DNA from: Pseudomonadota bacterium
GTDB taxonomy: Bacteria > Pseudomonadota > Gammaproteobacteria > GCA-001735895
Length of the DNA: 37,348 nt
NCBI GenBank assembly: GCA_022566015.1
Contig: JADFJT010000017.1
Coordinates: 1-37,348 of the forward strand
Direction of reading: 5' to 3'
Shown: positions 1 through 9,400 of the stretch, piece after piece
How positions within the stretch are numbered: the stretch's first letter is position 1
Layout of the letters: each line of letters starts with the position of its first letter
Notes under the pieces: generated by a model
Told to the model about the DNA's origin: nothing
The model's input: only the letters and a program-made list of their open reading frames with translations
The model's database searches: none
Made by a program: the position numbers and the translations under genes

Positions 1-72
1 CTCGACCACGTATTTAGAGACTGAAACCCCGACGCCCATCGGCACTACGCAAACATCGACTAGTACGTTCAT
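1..72 (-). CDS. MTH1187/YqgV-type thiamine-binding family protein, N-terminal fragment cut by window edge
   Basis: Reverse strand from ATG at 72 reads MNVLVDVCVVPMGVGVSVSKYVVE, matching the family N-terminus (..VVPxGxGxSVSKYV). Not in ORF track because it has no stop in the window. Confidence 0.72.
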   Translation of the reverse strand, partial: MNVLVDVCVVPMGVGVSVSKYVVE

Positions 73-370
73 TTTTATGCATCCGTTATGGTTGGTTCTG
101 GGAATTCATTGTATCGTAGAAATCGCATCGGTTGGAGTATTCGGCTTTCGCTTAGATTGTTATTCCGGGCCTCACCTGCACGGATGTAGGCGGTAGCGCA
201 ATTTCCGAGACCCGAAAACCATTCGAAAGAGACTCCTGGACATACGGTGGGCCCAGATCAATGGATTTTGGCTCGGGGCCGGAACGACGAGGTTTTTCTA
301 ATGCTGGGATAGCTCGGGTCCAGGTAGCCTGATGATTGCCTGCGCTTCTGAATGCGGCTAGGATCATGCC

Positions 371-1048
371 ATGCTCTCGATTCGAAAACTTACCCGCTCA
401 TTTGCCCAGGCCGAAGGCAGCCTTCGGGTGCTGGACCAGCTCGATTTTGATATGGGTATGGGGTCTTCGGTCGCGTTGCTGGGTGAAAGCGGTAGTGGTA
501 AAAGCACGCTACTGCACCTGATCGCAGGGCTCGATACACCGGATAGCGGCGATATTGAGATCCTGGGGCAAAATCTGACTGGCTTAAACGATTCGGCTCT
601 GGCGGATATGCGGCGTACACAGGTGAGCCTGGTATTTCAGCAATTTCATTTAATTCCGACCCTAAATGTAGCCGACAATATTCAATTTCAGGCGGCTTTA
701 TGCGGCCGTCTGGATGCTGCCTTTGAAACCAGGCTGGTCGGGCGACTCGGATTGCAATCACAATTGAAAAAATACCCGCATCAATTGTCGCGGGGCCAGC
801 AACAACGCGTCGCGATAGCACGTTCGTTACTGCACAAACCGCCATTGGTGCTGGCCGACGAGCCAACCGGAAATCTGGATGAGCAATCGAGCCTGGAGGT
901 GATGTCGCTGTTCAGTGAACTGGTGAAAAATGCCGGCAGTAGTTTGTTAATGGTGACCCACAGTCGAGAAATGGCGGCGTTTATGGATCGTTCGGTGTTG
1001 CTGCACAATGGCCGGCTAAGCGAAATCGACGATGTTGCAAAAGTATAG
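371..1048 (+). CDS. ABC transporter ATP-binding protein (LolD/MacB-type)
   Basis: Walker A GESGSGKST, Q-loop, signature LSRGQQQRVAIARSLL, Walker B LVLADEPTG. Confidence 0.93.
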   Translation: MLSIRKLTRSFAQAEGSLRVLDQLDFDMGMGSSVALLGESGSGKSTLLHLIAGLDTPDSGDIEILGQNLTGLNDSALADMRRTQVSLVFQQFHLIPTLNVADNIQFQAALCGRLDAAFETRLVGRLGLQSQLKKYPHQLSRGQQQRVAIARSLLHKPPLVLADEPTGNLDEQSSLEVMSLFSELVKNAGSSLLMVTHSREMAAFMDRSVLLHNGRLSEIDDVAKV

Positions 1049-3557
1049 TTTCTACTGGGTAGCCAAAGCATTACTCAGCCATTATTGGCGCCATCCCTGG
1101 CAAACCTTGTTTTTACTGGTTGGGTTAAGCGCCGGTGTTGGTTTATGGTCGTCTGTTCAAATTATTAATCGCCATGCGCAGACCAGCTACTCGCAGGCCA
1201 ACACCCTGCTCGGCGCACAGGCCAATTACTGGATTCGTAGTCGTGCCCAACAGGGTATTGCACAGCAGACTTACATCGATTTGCGCCGCGCCGGATTTAG
1301 GCAGGTGTATCCGGTGGTCGAGACCGAGGTCAGCACCGGGCAGGGCGACCCGATCAGCATTATTGCGACCGACTTATTTGCATTACCGGTCGAACTTTTC
1401 GAAAACTATGGCAATGATTCGGCTCCCGGTTCGCCATCCGATTGGCTGGCATTCATTCAACCGCCCTATCGGAGCTGGGTGCCGCAGCAGCTCGCGAAAG
1501 AACTCGACCTGAAAGCGGGCGGCGCGTTATTACTGCGCGATGGACGAAAATTACCCCTGGCACTGATTCAAAGCCGACCTGGGCAAGGGCGACAGATTTT
1601 AATGGATATAGGCGCAGTGTTCGCGCTGACCAACGAGCCGCGTTTCAGTTATCTGGCCGTTGGCACAATTTCACCCGCCAAATTGCGTAGGCTAGAATCG
1701 TTTTTAGGCGATGATATGGAACTGGTCGAGAACCAGCAGCATCTGGATCTGGCTCAGTTGACCCAAAGCCTGCACACGCATCTCACTGCGATGAGCCTGT
1801 TATCCTTCGCGGTCGGTTTATTTATCGTCTTCAACGCGGTGCGTTTTTCACTCTGGTATCGCCGCGAAACGATATTAAACCTGCGGCTGATGGGCGTTGG
1901 CGTGCCGGTTTTATCGGCGGCTATTTTACTCGAGACCCTGTTGTGGAGTGTTATCGGTACCGCGCTCGGCTTACTGCTCGGGATTCAATTGGCGCAGTTT
2001 TTACTGCCGGGACTAAGCGCCAGTCTGCATAGCCTATTTAATGCCAGCCTGTCTGGCATCATCGAACTGGAAATTGACAGCGTAATCAAGGCCTGGCTAA
2101 TCACCCTGTTTGGCCTGGCCTGGGCACTGGCCTGGCCGCTTTACCAGCAGCTTAAAACCGATGTTTTGCCGGCTAGTTCCACTGGCGTTGCGATCGATTC
2201 CGAACGTCGCGCCCGACGGATTTTAACCCTGGGCGCTGCGATACTAGTGCTGGTAGCGGCATTTCTTTATCCCCGTATAGACAACGCGACAAACGGTTTT
2301 ATATTACTCGGCTTATTGTTATTCGCGGCGGCCTGGACATTACCGCTAATACTGGCAGGCAGCCTGCGCCTGATTGCGCTATTTTTGCCTGCGCACTCGT
2401 TATTCGGTCGCTGGCTGTTGAGCGACGGTTGGTCGCAAATGCCAGCATTGCGCACCGCGATCATGGCCTTGCTCCTGGCGATGACTGCCAACCTGGGCGT
2501 CGGCACGCTGATCGATAGCTTCCGCGGGGCGTTTATTGGTTGGTTAGAAATTCGCCAAAGCGCCGATATTTATATACGCGGAACCAACATCGATTTGCAG
2601 CAGTTGTTAAACAGCGAAGACTCGTCGGACTGGCTCGCCGACAGTCATTTGCGTATCGGCGTCACTAGCCGATGGCGCGATCGTCCAACGCTGATACGTG
2701 GCGCAGACACGCGCGCCCCAGATAGCCTGAGCTTTCCGCTCGCGCAATGGCTGGGTGACAGTTCGGCCGACGCACTGGCTTTGTGGCGAACCCAGCCCGG
2801 TAGCATACTCGCCAATGAGCAAACTCATTACCTGGCTGGTTTAATGCTCGGAGAAAACGTGCAGCTTGAAACCGACGATGGCCTGAGAGATTACCGTGTT
2901 GTCGGATTTTTCTACGACTATGGTAACCCCTATTTCCAGTTTTACCTGCCCTTTGATGAAGTCGCCAAACGGTGGAAATACGCCTACTCGCGAGGCCTCG
3001 CGTTATGGTTGAAACCACCCTCTAACGATGTAGACAATCCGATGCAGCGCGCCGAAGACGAAATTCGGAAATCGGGTGCACAGGCGGGTGACTGGATCAG
3101 GCAGGCCGAGATCAGGCAACTATCGGTGAAAATATTCGACCGTACCTTTGCAATAACCTCGGCGATGAACGGGCTCACCTTAATAGTCGCCGGAATCGCA
3201 TTGTTAGCCTCGCTGCTGGCAATTTTGCAGGAACGTTTACCGCAGTTTGCGCTGTGGCGCGCGCTCGGAGTGCGCTACGACGAACAACTACTGGTCATGG
3301 CCTGCCCGCTGTTCATATTTGTCAGCGTGGCCTGGCTTCTGGCAATACCACTGGGCGCGCTACTGAGCTGGATTTTGATCCACAAACTGAATATCGTCAG
3401 TTTCGGCTGGAGCATGCCGATGCGCTGGCAAATGGCACCTGCCTGGGAACTGGGCATGCTGGTAATCGCAGTGGTGATTTTCACCTTATTGCTCACCGTG
3501 ATACAGCTACGGCGTCGATTACCCGAGGCACTGGCGAGACTGGGAACGCTGACATGA
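1032..3557 (+). CDS. ABC transporter permease, FtsX-like, 841 aa
   Basis: Overlaps the ATPase gene; multiple TM segments with large extracytoplasmic domains; FtsX-type C-terminus. Confidence 0.88.
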   Translation: MLQKYSFYWVAKALLSHYWRHPWQTLFLLVGLSAGVGLWSSVQIINRHAQTSYSQANTLLGAQANYWIRSRAQQGIAQQTYIDLRRAGFRQVYPVVETEVSTGQGDPISIIATDLFALPVELFENYGNDSAPGSPSDWLAFIQPPYRSWVPQQLAKELDLKAGGALLLRDGRKLPLALIQSRPGQGRQILMDIGAVFALTNEPRFSYLAVGTISPAKLRRLESFLGDDMELVENQQHLDLAQLTQSLHTHLTAMSLLSFAVGLFIVFNAVRFSLWYRRETILNLRLMGVGVPVLSAAILLETLLWSVIGTALGLLLGIQLAQFLLPGLSASLHSLFNASLSGIIELEIDSVIKAWLITLFGLAWALAWPLYQQLKTDVLPASSTGVAIDSERRARRILTLGAAILVLVAAFLYPRIDNATNGFILLGLLLFAAAWTLPLILAGSLRLIALFLPAHSLFGRWLLSDGWSQMPALRTAIMALLLAMTANLGVGTLIDSFRGAFIGWLEIRQSADIYIRGTNIDLQQLLNSEDSSDWLADSHLRIGVTSRWRDRPTLIRGADTRAPDSLSFPLAQWLGDSSADALALWRTQPGSILANEQTHYLAGLMLGENVQLETDDGLRDYRVVGFFYDYGNPYFQFYLPFDEVAKRWKYAYSRGLALWLKPPSNDVDNPMQRAEDEIRKSGAQAGDWIRQAEIRQLSVKIFDRTFAITSAMNGLTLIVAGIALLASLLAILQERLPQFALWRALGVRYDEQLLVMACPLFIFVSVAWLLAIPLGALLSWILIHKLNIVSFGWSMPMRWQMAPAWELGMLVIAVVIFTLLLTVIQLRRRLPEALARLGTLT

Positions 3558-4024
3558 GTGCCTGATAGCTGCCATTATCGTAATACTGACAGCTAGCGCG
3601 GGTCGCACGCAGGAGGCTTGTCAGGTTCCGCGCATCGAGTGGTGGTATATCACCGCGAATTTAACCGACGATCCGGGCCGCCAATGGGGTTTGCAGTGGA
3701 CACTTTTCCACCAGACGTTGAATTCGAAATCTATAACCGAAGTCTGGGACAACAAGGATGGTATAAAAACGCATTTGAGCGGCGAACACATGGAAGTGAC
3801 ACCGACGGCGAAACGGTCGATCACTATCGACGAAAATCAGCAGGTAGCGATACCACTCGAATGAAACATAAATATTCCGCAACTCAACCGTGCATGGCGT
3901 GTAATACCACGTTTACGATGAACAATCGATCGGGATCCGGTTCGGCTATTGGGAAGGTGTCGTTTTAATCGAGTATTCCGGGGGTCGAGTACCGGGTGCT
4001 GGCTACATGGAATTGACCAGGTAA
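3554..4024 (+). pseudogene. AttH/carotenoid 1,2-hydratase-like (lipocalin-like) secreted protein, degraded
   Basis: ATGA overlap with permease stop; shifted frame reads LIAAIIVILTASAGRTQEACQVPRIEWWYITANLTDDPGRQWGLQWTLFHQT... then stop; a further frame encodes a family-like C-terminus IGIRFGYWEGVVLIEYSGGRVPGAGYMELTR*. Far shorter than the intact family. Confidence 0.75.
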
Positions 4025-4106
4025 GACTGATAAGTGCTCGTCAACTAAGGGGTCCCACTCTAATGAGGCATGCTGACAGGGGGAGGAGAAACTAATTTAA
4101 TCCCGT

Positions 4107-4112
4107 TATAAT
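4107..4112 (+). promoter_or_regulatory. possible -10 element (TATAAT) upstream of the LldD-like gene
   Basis: Exact TATAAT about 32 nt before ATG 4144; no convincing -35 seen. Confidence 0.3.
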
Positions 4113-4143
4113 GCAAGACAAACTGTAGCACCGAGAACTCTGT

Positions 4144-5295
4144 ATGACTGTCATCTGCGAAATTAAAGACCTGCAAAAGCTGGCCCGCGCTCGGGTGCCT
4201 AAAATGTTTTACGAATACGCCGACTCGGGGTCCTGGAGCGAATCGACTTATCGCGCAAACGAAAGCAGTTTTGCCGATATATTATTGCGTCAACGCGTGG
4301 CCGTGGATATTACAGATCGCTCGTTAGAAACTACGATGATCGGCCAACCCGTTACCATGCCAATTGCGCTGGCACCGGTCGGGCTCACTGGTATGCAACA
4401 CGCCGATGGGGAAATAAAGGCAGCCAAAGCGGCGGAGAAATTCGGCGTACCCTTTACCCTGTCGACCATGAGTATTTGCTCGATCGAGGATGTCGCGGCG
4501 CATACCAGTAAGCCATTTTGGTTCCAGTTGTATGTAATGCGCGATCGCGATTTTATCGAACGCTTGATCGACCGTGCAAAGGACGCTGGTTGCAGTGCGT
4601 TAATGCTGACACTAGATTTACAAATTCTCGGGCAACGCCATAAAGATATCCGTAACGGATTGAGTACACCGCCTAAATTTACACTCCACGCTATGATGCA
4701 AGTGCTCAGCCGTCCCCGCTGGTGTCTGAATATGCTCACTACACGCCGTCATAGTTTCGGCAATATCGTCGGGCACGCTAAAGGGGTCGGAGATCTATCG
4801 TCGTTGTCGTCCTGGACCGCGGAGCAGTTTGACCCTAAATTATCCTGGAGTGATATCAACTGGATCAGAGAGAGATGGGGGGGTAAATTGATCCTCAAGG
4901 GAATACTCGATGTAGAAGGTGCGAAGATGGCGAGCAAAACTGGAGCCGATGCGATTATTGTTTCGAATCATGGTGGGCGTCAGCTAGACGGTGCAGCTTC
5001 GTCTATTTCTGCATTGCCAGCAATAGTGGACGCGGTAGGGAAGGATATCGAGGTACATTTCGACGGTGGGATTCGTTCGGGTCAGGACGTCCTAAAAGCT
5101 ATTTGCCTCGGCGCAAAAAGCACTTACATCGGGCGTGCTTATATTTACGGTCTGGGAGCAAATGGTGAAGCCGGGGTGACCGAAGCACTTAGTATTCTGA
5201 GTACGGAACTCGATACAACCATGGCGCTCTGCGGAGAAAGACTATTGACTAACCTGGGATATCATAATTTGCTGGATCCACCGGGTGAAAAATAA
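4144..5295 (+). CDS. FMN-dependent alpha-hydroxy-acid oxidase/dehydrogenase (LldD family)
   Basis: MPIALAPVGLTGM, ALMLTLDLQILGQR, LILKGILDVEGA, AIIVSNHGGRQLDGA, VHFDGGIRSGQDVLKA, YIGRAYIYGL. Confidence 0.92.
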   Translation: MTVICEIKDLQKLARARVPKMFYEYADSGSWSESTYRANESSFADILLRQRVAVDITDRSLETTMIGQPVTMPIALAPVGLTGMQHADGEIKAAKAAEKFGVPFTLSTMSICSIEDVAAHTSKPFWFQLYVMRDRDFIERLIDRAKDAGCSALMLTLDLQILGQRHKDIRNGLSTPPKFTLHAMMQVLSRPRWCLNMLTTRRHSFGNIVGHAKGVGDLSSLSSWTAEQFDPKLSWSDINWIRERWGGKLILKGILDVEGAKMASKTGADAIIVSNHGGRQLDGAASSISALPAIVDAVGKDIEVHFDGGIRSGQDVLKAICLGAKSTYIGRAYIYGLGANGEAGVTEALSILSTELDTTMALCGERLLTNLGYHNLLDPPGEK

Positions 5296-5444
5296 CCATC
5301 ATCTGGATAGGTCTTCACCGTCATACCGATACGTCGGACCGCCACGAAAGCAGGAATCTTTCAAAGTGACTGCGCGTGTTCGTTAGGCAGGGGTCGTTCC
5401 GACGACCCCATAGCATTTCCACCATCCCCGGCGGTCATTCCGGC

Positions 5445-7055
5445 TCAGGACTTATTTTCCTCTCGTTCACGCAATTCAATACGTCGAACCTTCCCGGTAG
5501 TGGTCATCGGCAACTCGGTCGTAAATTCAATTTCTCGCGGGTACTCGTGTGCCGAAAGCCTATTGCGAACCGACTGTTGAATATCCTTACTCAGCATATC
5601 GCTCGGCTCGTAACCCGCGCTTAGAACAATATAGGCTTTCACAATCTGACCGCGTAACTCGTCGGGCTTTCCGATCACAGCCGCCTGCAACACAGCAGGA
5701 TGCTTAATCAACGAGTCTTCTATTTCACCCGGTCCGATTCGATATCCAGCACTGGAAATGACATCATCATTGCGCCCCACGAACCAGAGAAACCCATCTT
5801 CATCGCGGTATCCTACATCGCCGGTGCGAAACCAGTTGCCACTGAACATGGCATCGGTAGCCGCCTGGTTATTCCAGTACCCAAGAAACCGTACCGGATC
5901 GTCACCCCATGCGGCAAGTTCTCCCTGTTCTCCTGTCGCAACTACCTGACCTTCATCATCGATGACATCAACATGGTGGCCTGGGTAAGGCTTTCCCATA
6001 GACCCTGGCCTCGGATCCATGATGGCTGAACAATTCCCGACCAAATAGTTAAATTCAGTCTGACCCCACATTTCGTTGATAGTGATGCCCAAAGCTTCGC
6101 GGCCCCAGTAGATTAATTCTGCGCCAACCTGCTCCCCGGCACTCATCACCGCACGGAGTTTTATTTTATAGCGCTGCTTAATATCTGGAATCGCACGCAA
6201 CATTTTTAACGCTGTGGGTGGAATGAACGCGTTGGTAACAGAATATTTACCGATCAGCGCACACATGCGTTCTGGGTCGAAGCGACCACCTTCGTAAGCG
6301 AGCACTGGCATGCCATAATTGAGGCTCGGCAATAGCGCGTCCCACAGGCCCCCAGTCCAGGCCCAGTCGGCCGGGGTCCAGAATACGTCGCCCGCCTGAG
6401 GAAAAAAGTTCTGCGACATTTCGAACCCGGTGAAATTGCCTATCACCGCCCGGTGCGCTACCAGCGCGCCTTTCGGGGGTCCTGTCGTTCCCGAGGTATA
6501 GATTAAACACGCGGGATCATCAGCACTGGTATCGACGATAAGAAATTTATCCGATGACTTGTCTAAAAGTTGCCAGAACTCGTTCGATTTATCACCGGTG
6601 TTACAACCGATCAATATTTTCAGGTCGGGCAACTCGGGCATTAAATCAATCAAGGTATCGTATCTACTTGCATCCGTTATTACGGCCCGGGCAGCACTAT
6701 CGCGCAGGCGATATTCGAGTGCCTCGGGGCCAAATAAAATCGCCAAAGGTAGCGCCACCGCGCCCAGTTTATAAATAGCGAGATGCGCAATTACCGTCTC
6801 GATGCGTTGCGACAGCACTATCGCGACTCGATCACTTCGCGATACACCAAGCGCTGTGAGTGAGTTTGCAAACTTATCCGACCAGGATTTCAATTGACCG
6901 AAGGTATAACTTGCAGTTACTCCTTCGGCATTTTCGTAAAAAACTGCTATGCGACCGGGGTCAGACTGGTGCCGTTCACAGACCTGGCAGGCAATATTCA
7001 GGCGCTTTGGAATCGACCATCGAAAATCAGACCGAATTGCATCAAAATCACTCAT
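5445..7055 (-). CDS. AMP-binding acyl-CoA synthetase (medium-chain/acetyl-CoA ligase-like)
   Basis: LIYTSGTTGPPKGALVAHRAV, NEMWGQTEFNY, WFRTGDVGYRDEDGFLWFVGRNDDVISSAGYRIGPGEIE, TTGKVRR. Start at MSDFDAIRSDF preferred over the track start at 7157. Confidence 0.92.
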   Translation of the reverse strand: MSDFDAIRSDFRWSIPKRLNIACQVCERHQSDPGRIAVFYENAEGVTASYTFGQLKSWSDKFANSLTALGVSRSDRVAIVLSQRIETVIAHLAIYKLGAVALPLAILFGPEALEYRLRDSAARAVITDASRYDTLIDLMPELPDLKILIGCNTGDKSNEFWQLLDKSSDKFLIVDTSADDPACLIYTSGTTGPPKGALVAHRAVIGNFTGFEMSQNFFPQAGDVFWTPADWAWTGGLWDALLPSLNYGMPVLAYEGGRFDPERMCALIGKYSVTNAFIPPTALKMLRAIPDIKQRYKIKLRAVMSAGEQVGAELIYWGREALGITINEMWGQTEFNYLVGNCSAIMDPRPGSMGKPYPGHHVDVIDDEGQVVATGEQGELAAWGDDPVRFLGYWNNQAATDAMFSGNWFRTGDVGYRDEDGFLWFVGRNDDVISSAGYRIGPGEIEDSLIKHPAVLQAAVIGKPDELRGQIVKAYIVLSAGYEPSDMLSKDIQQSVRNRLSAHEYPREIEFTTELPMTTTGKVRRIELREREENKS

Positions 7056-7349
7056 AGCAGGATCAATTAGTCGCACCCTGGCTCCATTATTTATTTTTGA
7101 TCGCCTATCATAACGTATCGCGATATAAAGAAAATATAGACGCCTGGCTGGCAACATTAGTTGATATACCAGCGAAATTAATGTACTAATTGCACTGTAT
7201 TACGTAAGCCTATGATTAGAGTGATATTTCTAACTATTTCTCATTTTAGGCTAGACTAACACTTATAGTGTAAACTCTAAGTTAATGTACTTAATTTGTT
7301 ACCTGAAAATAGCGCTGAATCGTATCAGCTGCGGACAGGAGAAATGACG

Positions 7350-7412
7350 ATGGACACCAAAAACAGCGTTTCCAGAAGAGGTCGTCTTCACTCTAGTAGG
7401 TCAGCATCATGA
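7350..7412 (+). CDS. small basic ORF (MDTKNSVSRRGRLHSSRSAS), possible coupled leader peptide
   Basis: AGGAG 7 nt before ATG 7350; its stop overlaps the next ATG (ATGA at 7409-7412). Confidence 0.35.
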   Translation: MDTKNSVSRRGRLHSSRSAS

Positions 7413-8962
7413 ACAGAATAGACGAGTGGACTCAATTTATATCGAAGTGTCTGAAATCAGAAACCGAGCTGCTCGGGATACAGTCCAGACATGATATTTA
7501 CCAGGACGCGGCAAGAGCATCATTTATTCGCGTAGTACTCGATCAGTTTTTACCGAGTAGTTTTGCGGTTGGTTCCGGGCGCGTAATAGATGCGTCGGGT
7601 AACAGTTCCAACGAACTGGATATTGTTATCTACCGCAGAGATTTTCCACAACTCAATTTACCCGGCAGCACCAATGTTTTCCTGTTTGAAAGCGTATTGG
7701 CTACTGTCGAAGTGAAAACCAAGGTAGTACGGAAAACATTTTTCGAAGCACTCGATAACTGCGCCTCCATGGGTGATTTGAACCCGGCGATCAACCCTGT
7801 TGCATTACGAAAACTCGCCTTAAGAAATAAAATGATTTTGAACGAACAGGGCGAATTTGTACACGAAGACCCGCTAATATCCGCGCGATTTAATCTAATC
7901 GGACGCCCCCCTACTTTCGTCTATGCTTTTAGCGGATATCAAACAAGTCTAAAGCAGCTCAAGGAAAACATCGATTTATGGATAGGACATAGGCGTAAAA
8001 AACTATTGAACTATGAAATGAAATCATTTCCGTCGGTGATTGCTACACAGGGTTGTTTTGCCTGGCGAAACGCCGCACCTTTGTCGGTCAAAAAGAATTT
8101 TATGCTCGGCCTCGGCAATGATGACACCCCGATTCGGCTAATCATATTGCAATTAATGAATGCACTGAATCGACGCTTACGTGGCACCAACGATAGATCC
8201 GGGATGGAAATTAACCTGGACGCCTACATCAATAATATTGATCCACCAGCGTTCTCGTCCAGTTGCGGCAAAGTGATCAATCCTGCTGCGAAAACAACGA
8301 CCACAGCAGCTATAAAGGAAGCACCAAAAGAAAAAATTTCACCCCCAACAGCGAAGCAATCCGATCCAGCACCGGTTGAGAAGAAATTCGTATCGGCACC
8401 GCCAGAAAAGAAAGCTACTCCTGTTACGTCAGCCAGGAAACCGGCTTCGCCCACGACAGTTGAAAAAGTCGACCCAGCATCAGTAGACGAATCAGTAATT
8501 TCGGCTCCTGCCGCAGAAAAAACCAGCCCGGCCGCTGTAGAAAAGAAAGCTGAGCCGACCCCAGCACTGAGGGAACCAGCCCCAGTAGCGGAGGAAACAA
8601 CGGATGATAATTCCAAATTGGAAACCTATTCTGTTTTCAAACCTTCGGAAACGGATGAAAAGAAACCCGATCAGGCGGCAATCCCAGAGCCCAGAGCCAC
8701 AAACGGATTAAACTCGGCTATTGACTCAATGTCTAAGCAGGAACCCGAAATTGTTGAAGCGGAGCTGGCGCAACCCGAATTCATCGAACCTGATATTATC
8801 GAACCAGAGCCAGAGACAGAGCTAAAACCAGAGCTAAAACCAGAGTCAAAACCAGAACTAAAACCAGAGCTAAAACCCGCAATAGACTTCGCCACAAACC
8901 CGGAACCGGTGCAGATGCAGATGCAGATGCAGATGCAGATGCTTATGAATCTACCGCAGTGA
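7409..8962 (+). CDS. DUF6602-like protein (PD-(D/E)XK-nuclease-like N-domain) with Pro/Glu/Lys repeat tail
   Basis: FLPSSFAVGSGRVIDASGNSSNELDIVIY...FESVLATVEVKTKV resembles the D-x(n)-EVK core of DUF6602/NERD-like nucleases; C-terminal third is low complexity with KPELKPELKP repeats. Confidence 0.65.
   Translation: MNRIDEWTQFISKCLKSETELLGIQSRHDIYQDAARASFIRVVLDQFLPSSFAVGSGRVIDASGNSSNELDIVIYRRDFPQLNLPGSTNVFLFESVLATVEVKTKVVRKTFFEALDNCASMGDLNPAINPVALRKLALRNKMILNEQGEFVHEDPLISARFNLIGRPPTFVYAFSGYQTSLKQLKENIDLWIGHRRKKLLNYEMKSFPSVIATQGCFAWRNAAPLSVKKNFMLGLGNDDTPIRLIILQLMNALNRRLRGTNDRSGMEINLDAYINNIDPPAFSSSCGKVINPAAKTTTTAAIKEAPKEKISPPTAKQSDPAPVEKKFVSAPPEKKATPVTSARKPASPTTVEKVDPASVDESVISAPAAEKTSPAAVEKKAEPTPALREPAPVAEETTDDNSKLETYSVFKPSETDEKKPDQAAIPEPRATNGLNSAIDSMSKQEPEIVEAELAQPEFIEPDIIEPEPETELKPELKPESKPELKPELKPAIDFATNPEPVQMQMQMQMQMLMNLPQ
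8819..8878 (+). repeat. 12-bp tandem repeat, 5 copies of GAGCTAAAACCA
   Basis: Direct reading; encodes KPELKPELKPESKPELKPELKP. Confidence 0.9.
8912..8941 (+). repeat. hexanucleotide repeat (CAGATG)x5
   Basis: Direct reading; QMQMQMQMQM in frame of ORF 7409, DADADADA in the -1 frame. Confidence 0.95.
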
Positions 8963-9369
8963 TGTCCCCGATTGATGCAAAATCAATTACTAAATCGGCC
9001 GTTAAATCGGAACCCAAACCCGAGTTGGAAGACAAACCTGAACCCGAAACAGATGAGTTTTCAGAAACGATCCAGATGCCGACTCACGAACTGGAAAAAA
9101 TATCATCGCGAAAATCGGCCGTTAAATCGGAACCCAAACCCGAGTTGGAAGACAAACCCAAACCCGAGTTGGAAGACAAACCTGAACCCGAAACAGATGA
9201 GTTTGCAGAAACGATCCGAATGCCGAGTCACGAGCTGGAAAAAACATTATCACCAAAATCGAATGCCGGATCGACACCAGCCAAGGATTCGAATCCAATG
9301 GCTAAAAATGGCCAAGGGCGTGTGAGTGAATCTGACCCTGACCCCTTTGGTAGGACAATACCACAATAA
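8959..9369 (+). CDS. acidic KPELEDKPEPETDEF repeat ORF, probably the displaced C-terminus of the upstream gene
   Basis: Same Pro/Glu/Lys composition as the upstream tail; frame is -1 relative to 7409-8962 and stays open upstream through the CAGATG repeat. Confidence 0.5.
   Translation: MMSPIDAKSITKSAVKSEPKPELEDKPEPETDEFSETIQMPTHELEKISSRKSAVKSEPKPELEDKPKPELEDKPEPETDEFAETIRMPSHELEKTLSPKSNAGSTPAKDSNPMAKNGQGRVSESDPDPFGRTIPQ
8992..9255 (+). repeat. tandem duplication: 120-bp unit, second copy carrying an extra 24-bp duplication
   Basis: GGCCGTTAAATCGGAACCCAAACCCGAGTTGGAAGACAAA starts at 8997 and 9117 (period 120); CCCAAACCCGAGTTGGAAGACAAA occurs twice at 9133-9156 and 9157-9180. Confidence 0.9.
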
Positions 9370-9400
9370 GTCGTTTACCCCATTTTAGTACCGCCATCGG

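Noticed and set aside
152-367. 71-aa minus-strand ORF upstream of the ABC ATPase
   Set aside because: No recognisable motif or SD; composition typical of a spurious ORF in intergenic DNA.
390-866. 158-aa minus-strand ORF inside the ABC ATPase gene
   Set aside because: Fully antisense to a motif-complete ABC ATPase; shadow ORF.
3618-3968. 116-aa plus ORF MSGSAHRVVVYHREFNRR...
   Set aside because: Out-of-frame reading of the AttH-like pseudogene; the family signal is in the other frames.
8224-8895. Antisense ORFs 8224-8616 and 8671-8895 (minus)
   Set aside because: Mirror translations of the low-complexity repeat tail (Ser/Gly/Phe runs); no start context or family features.
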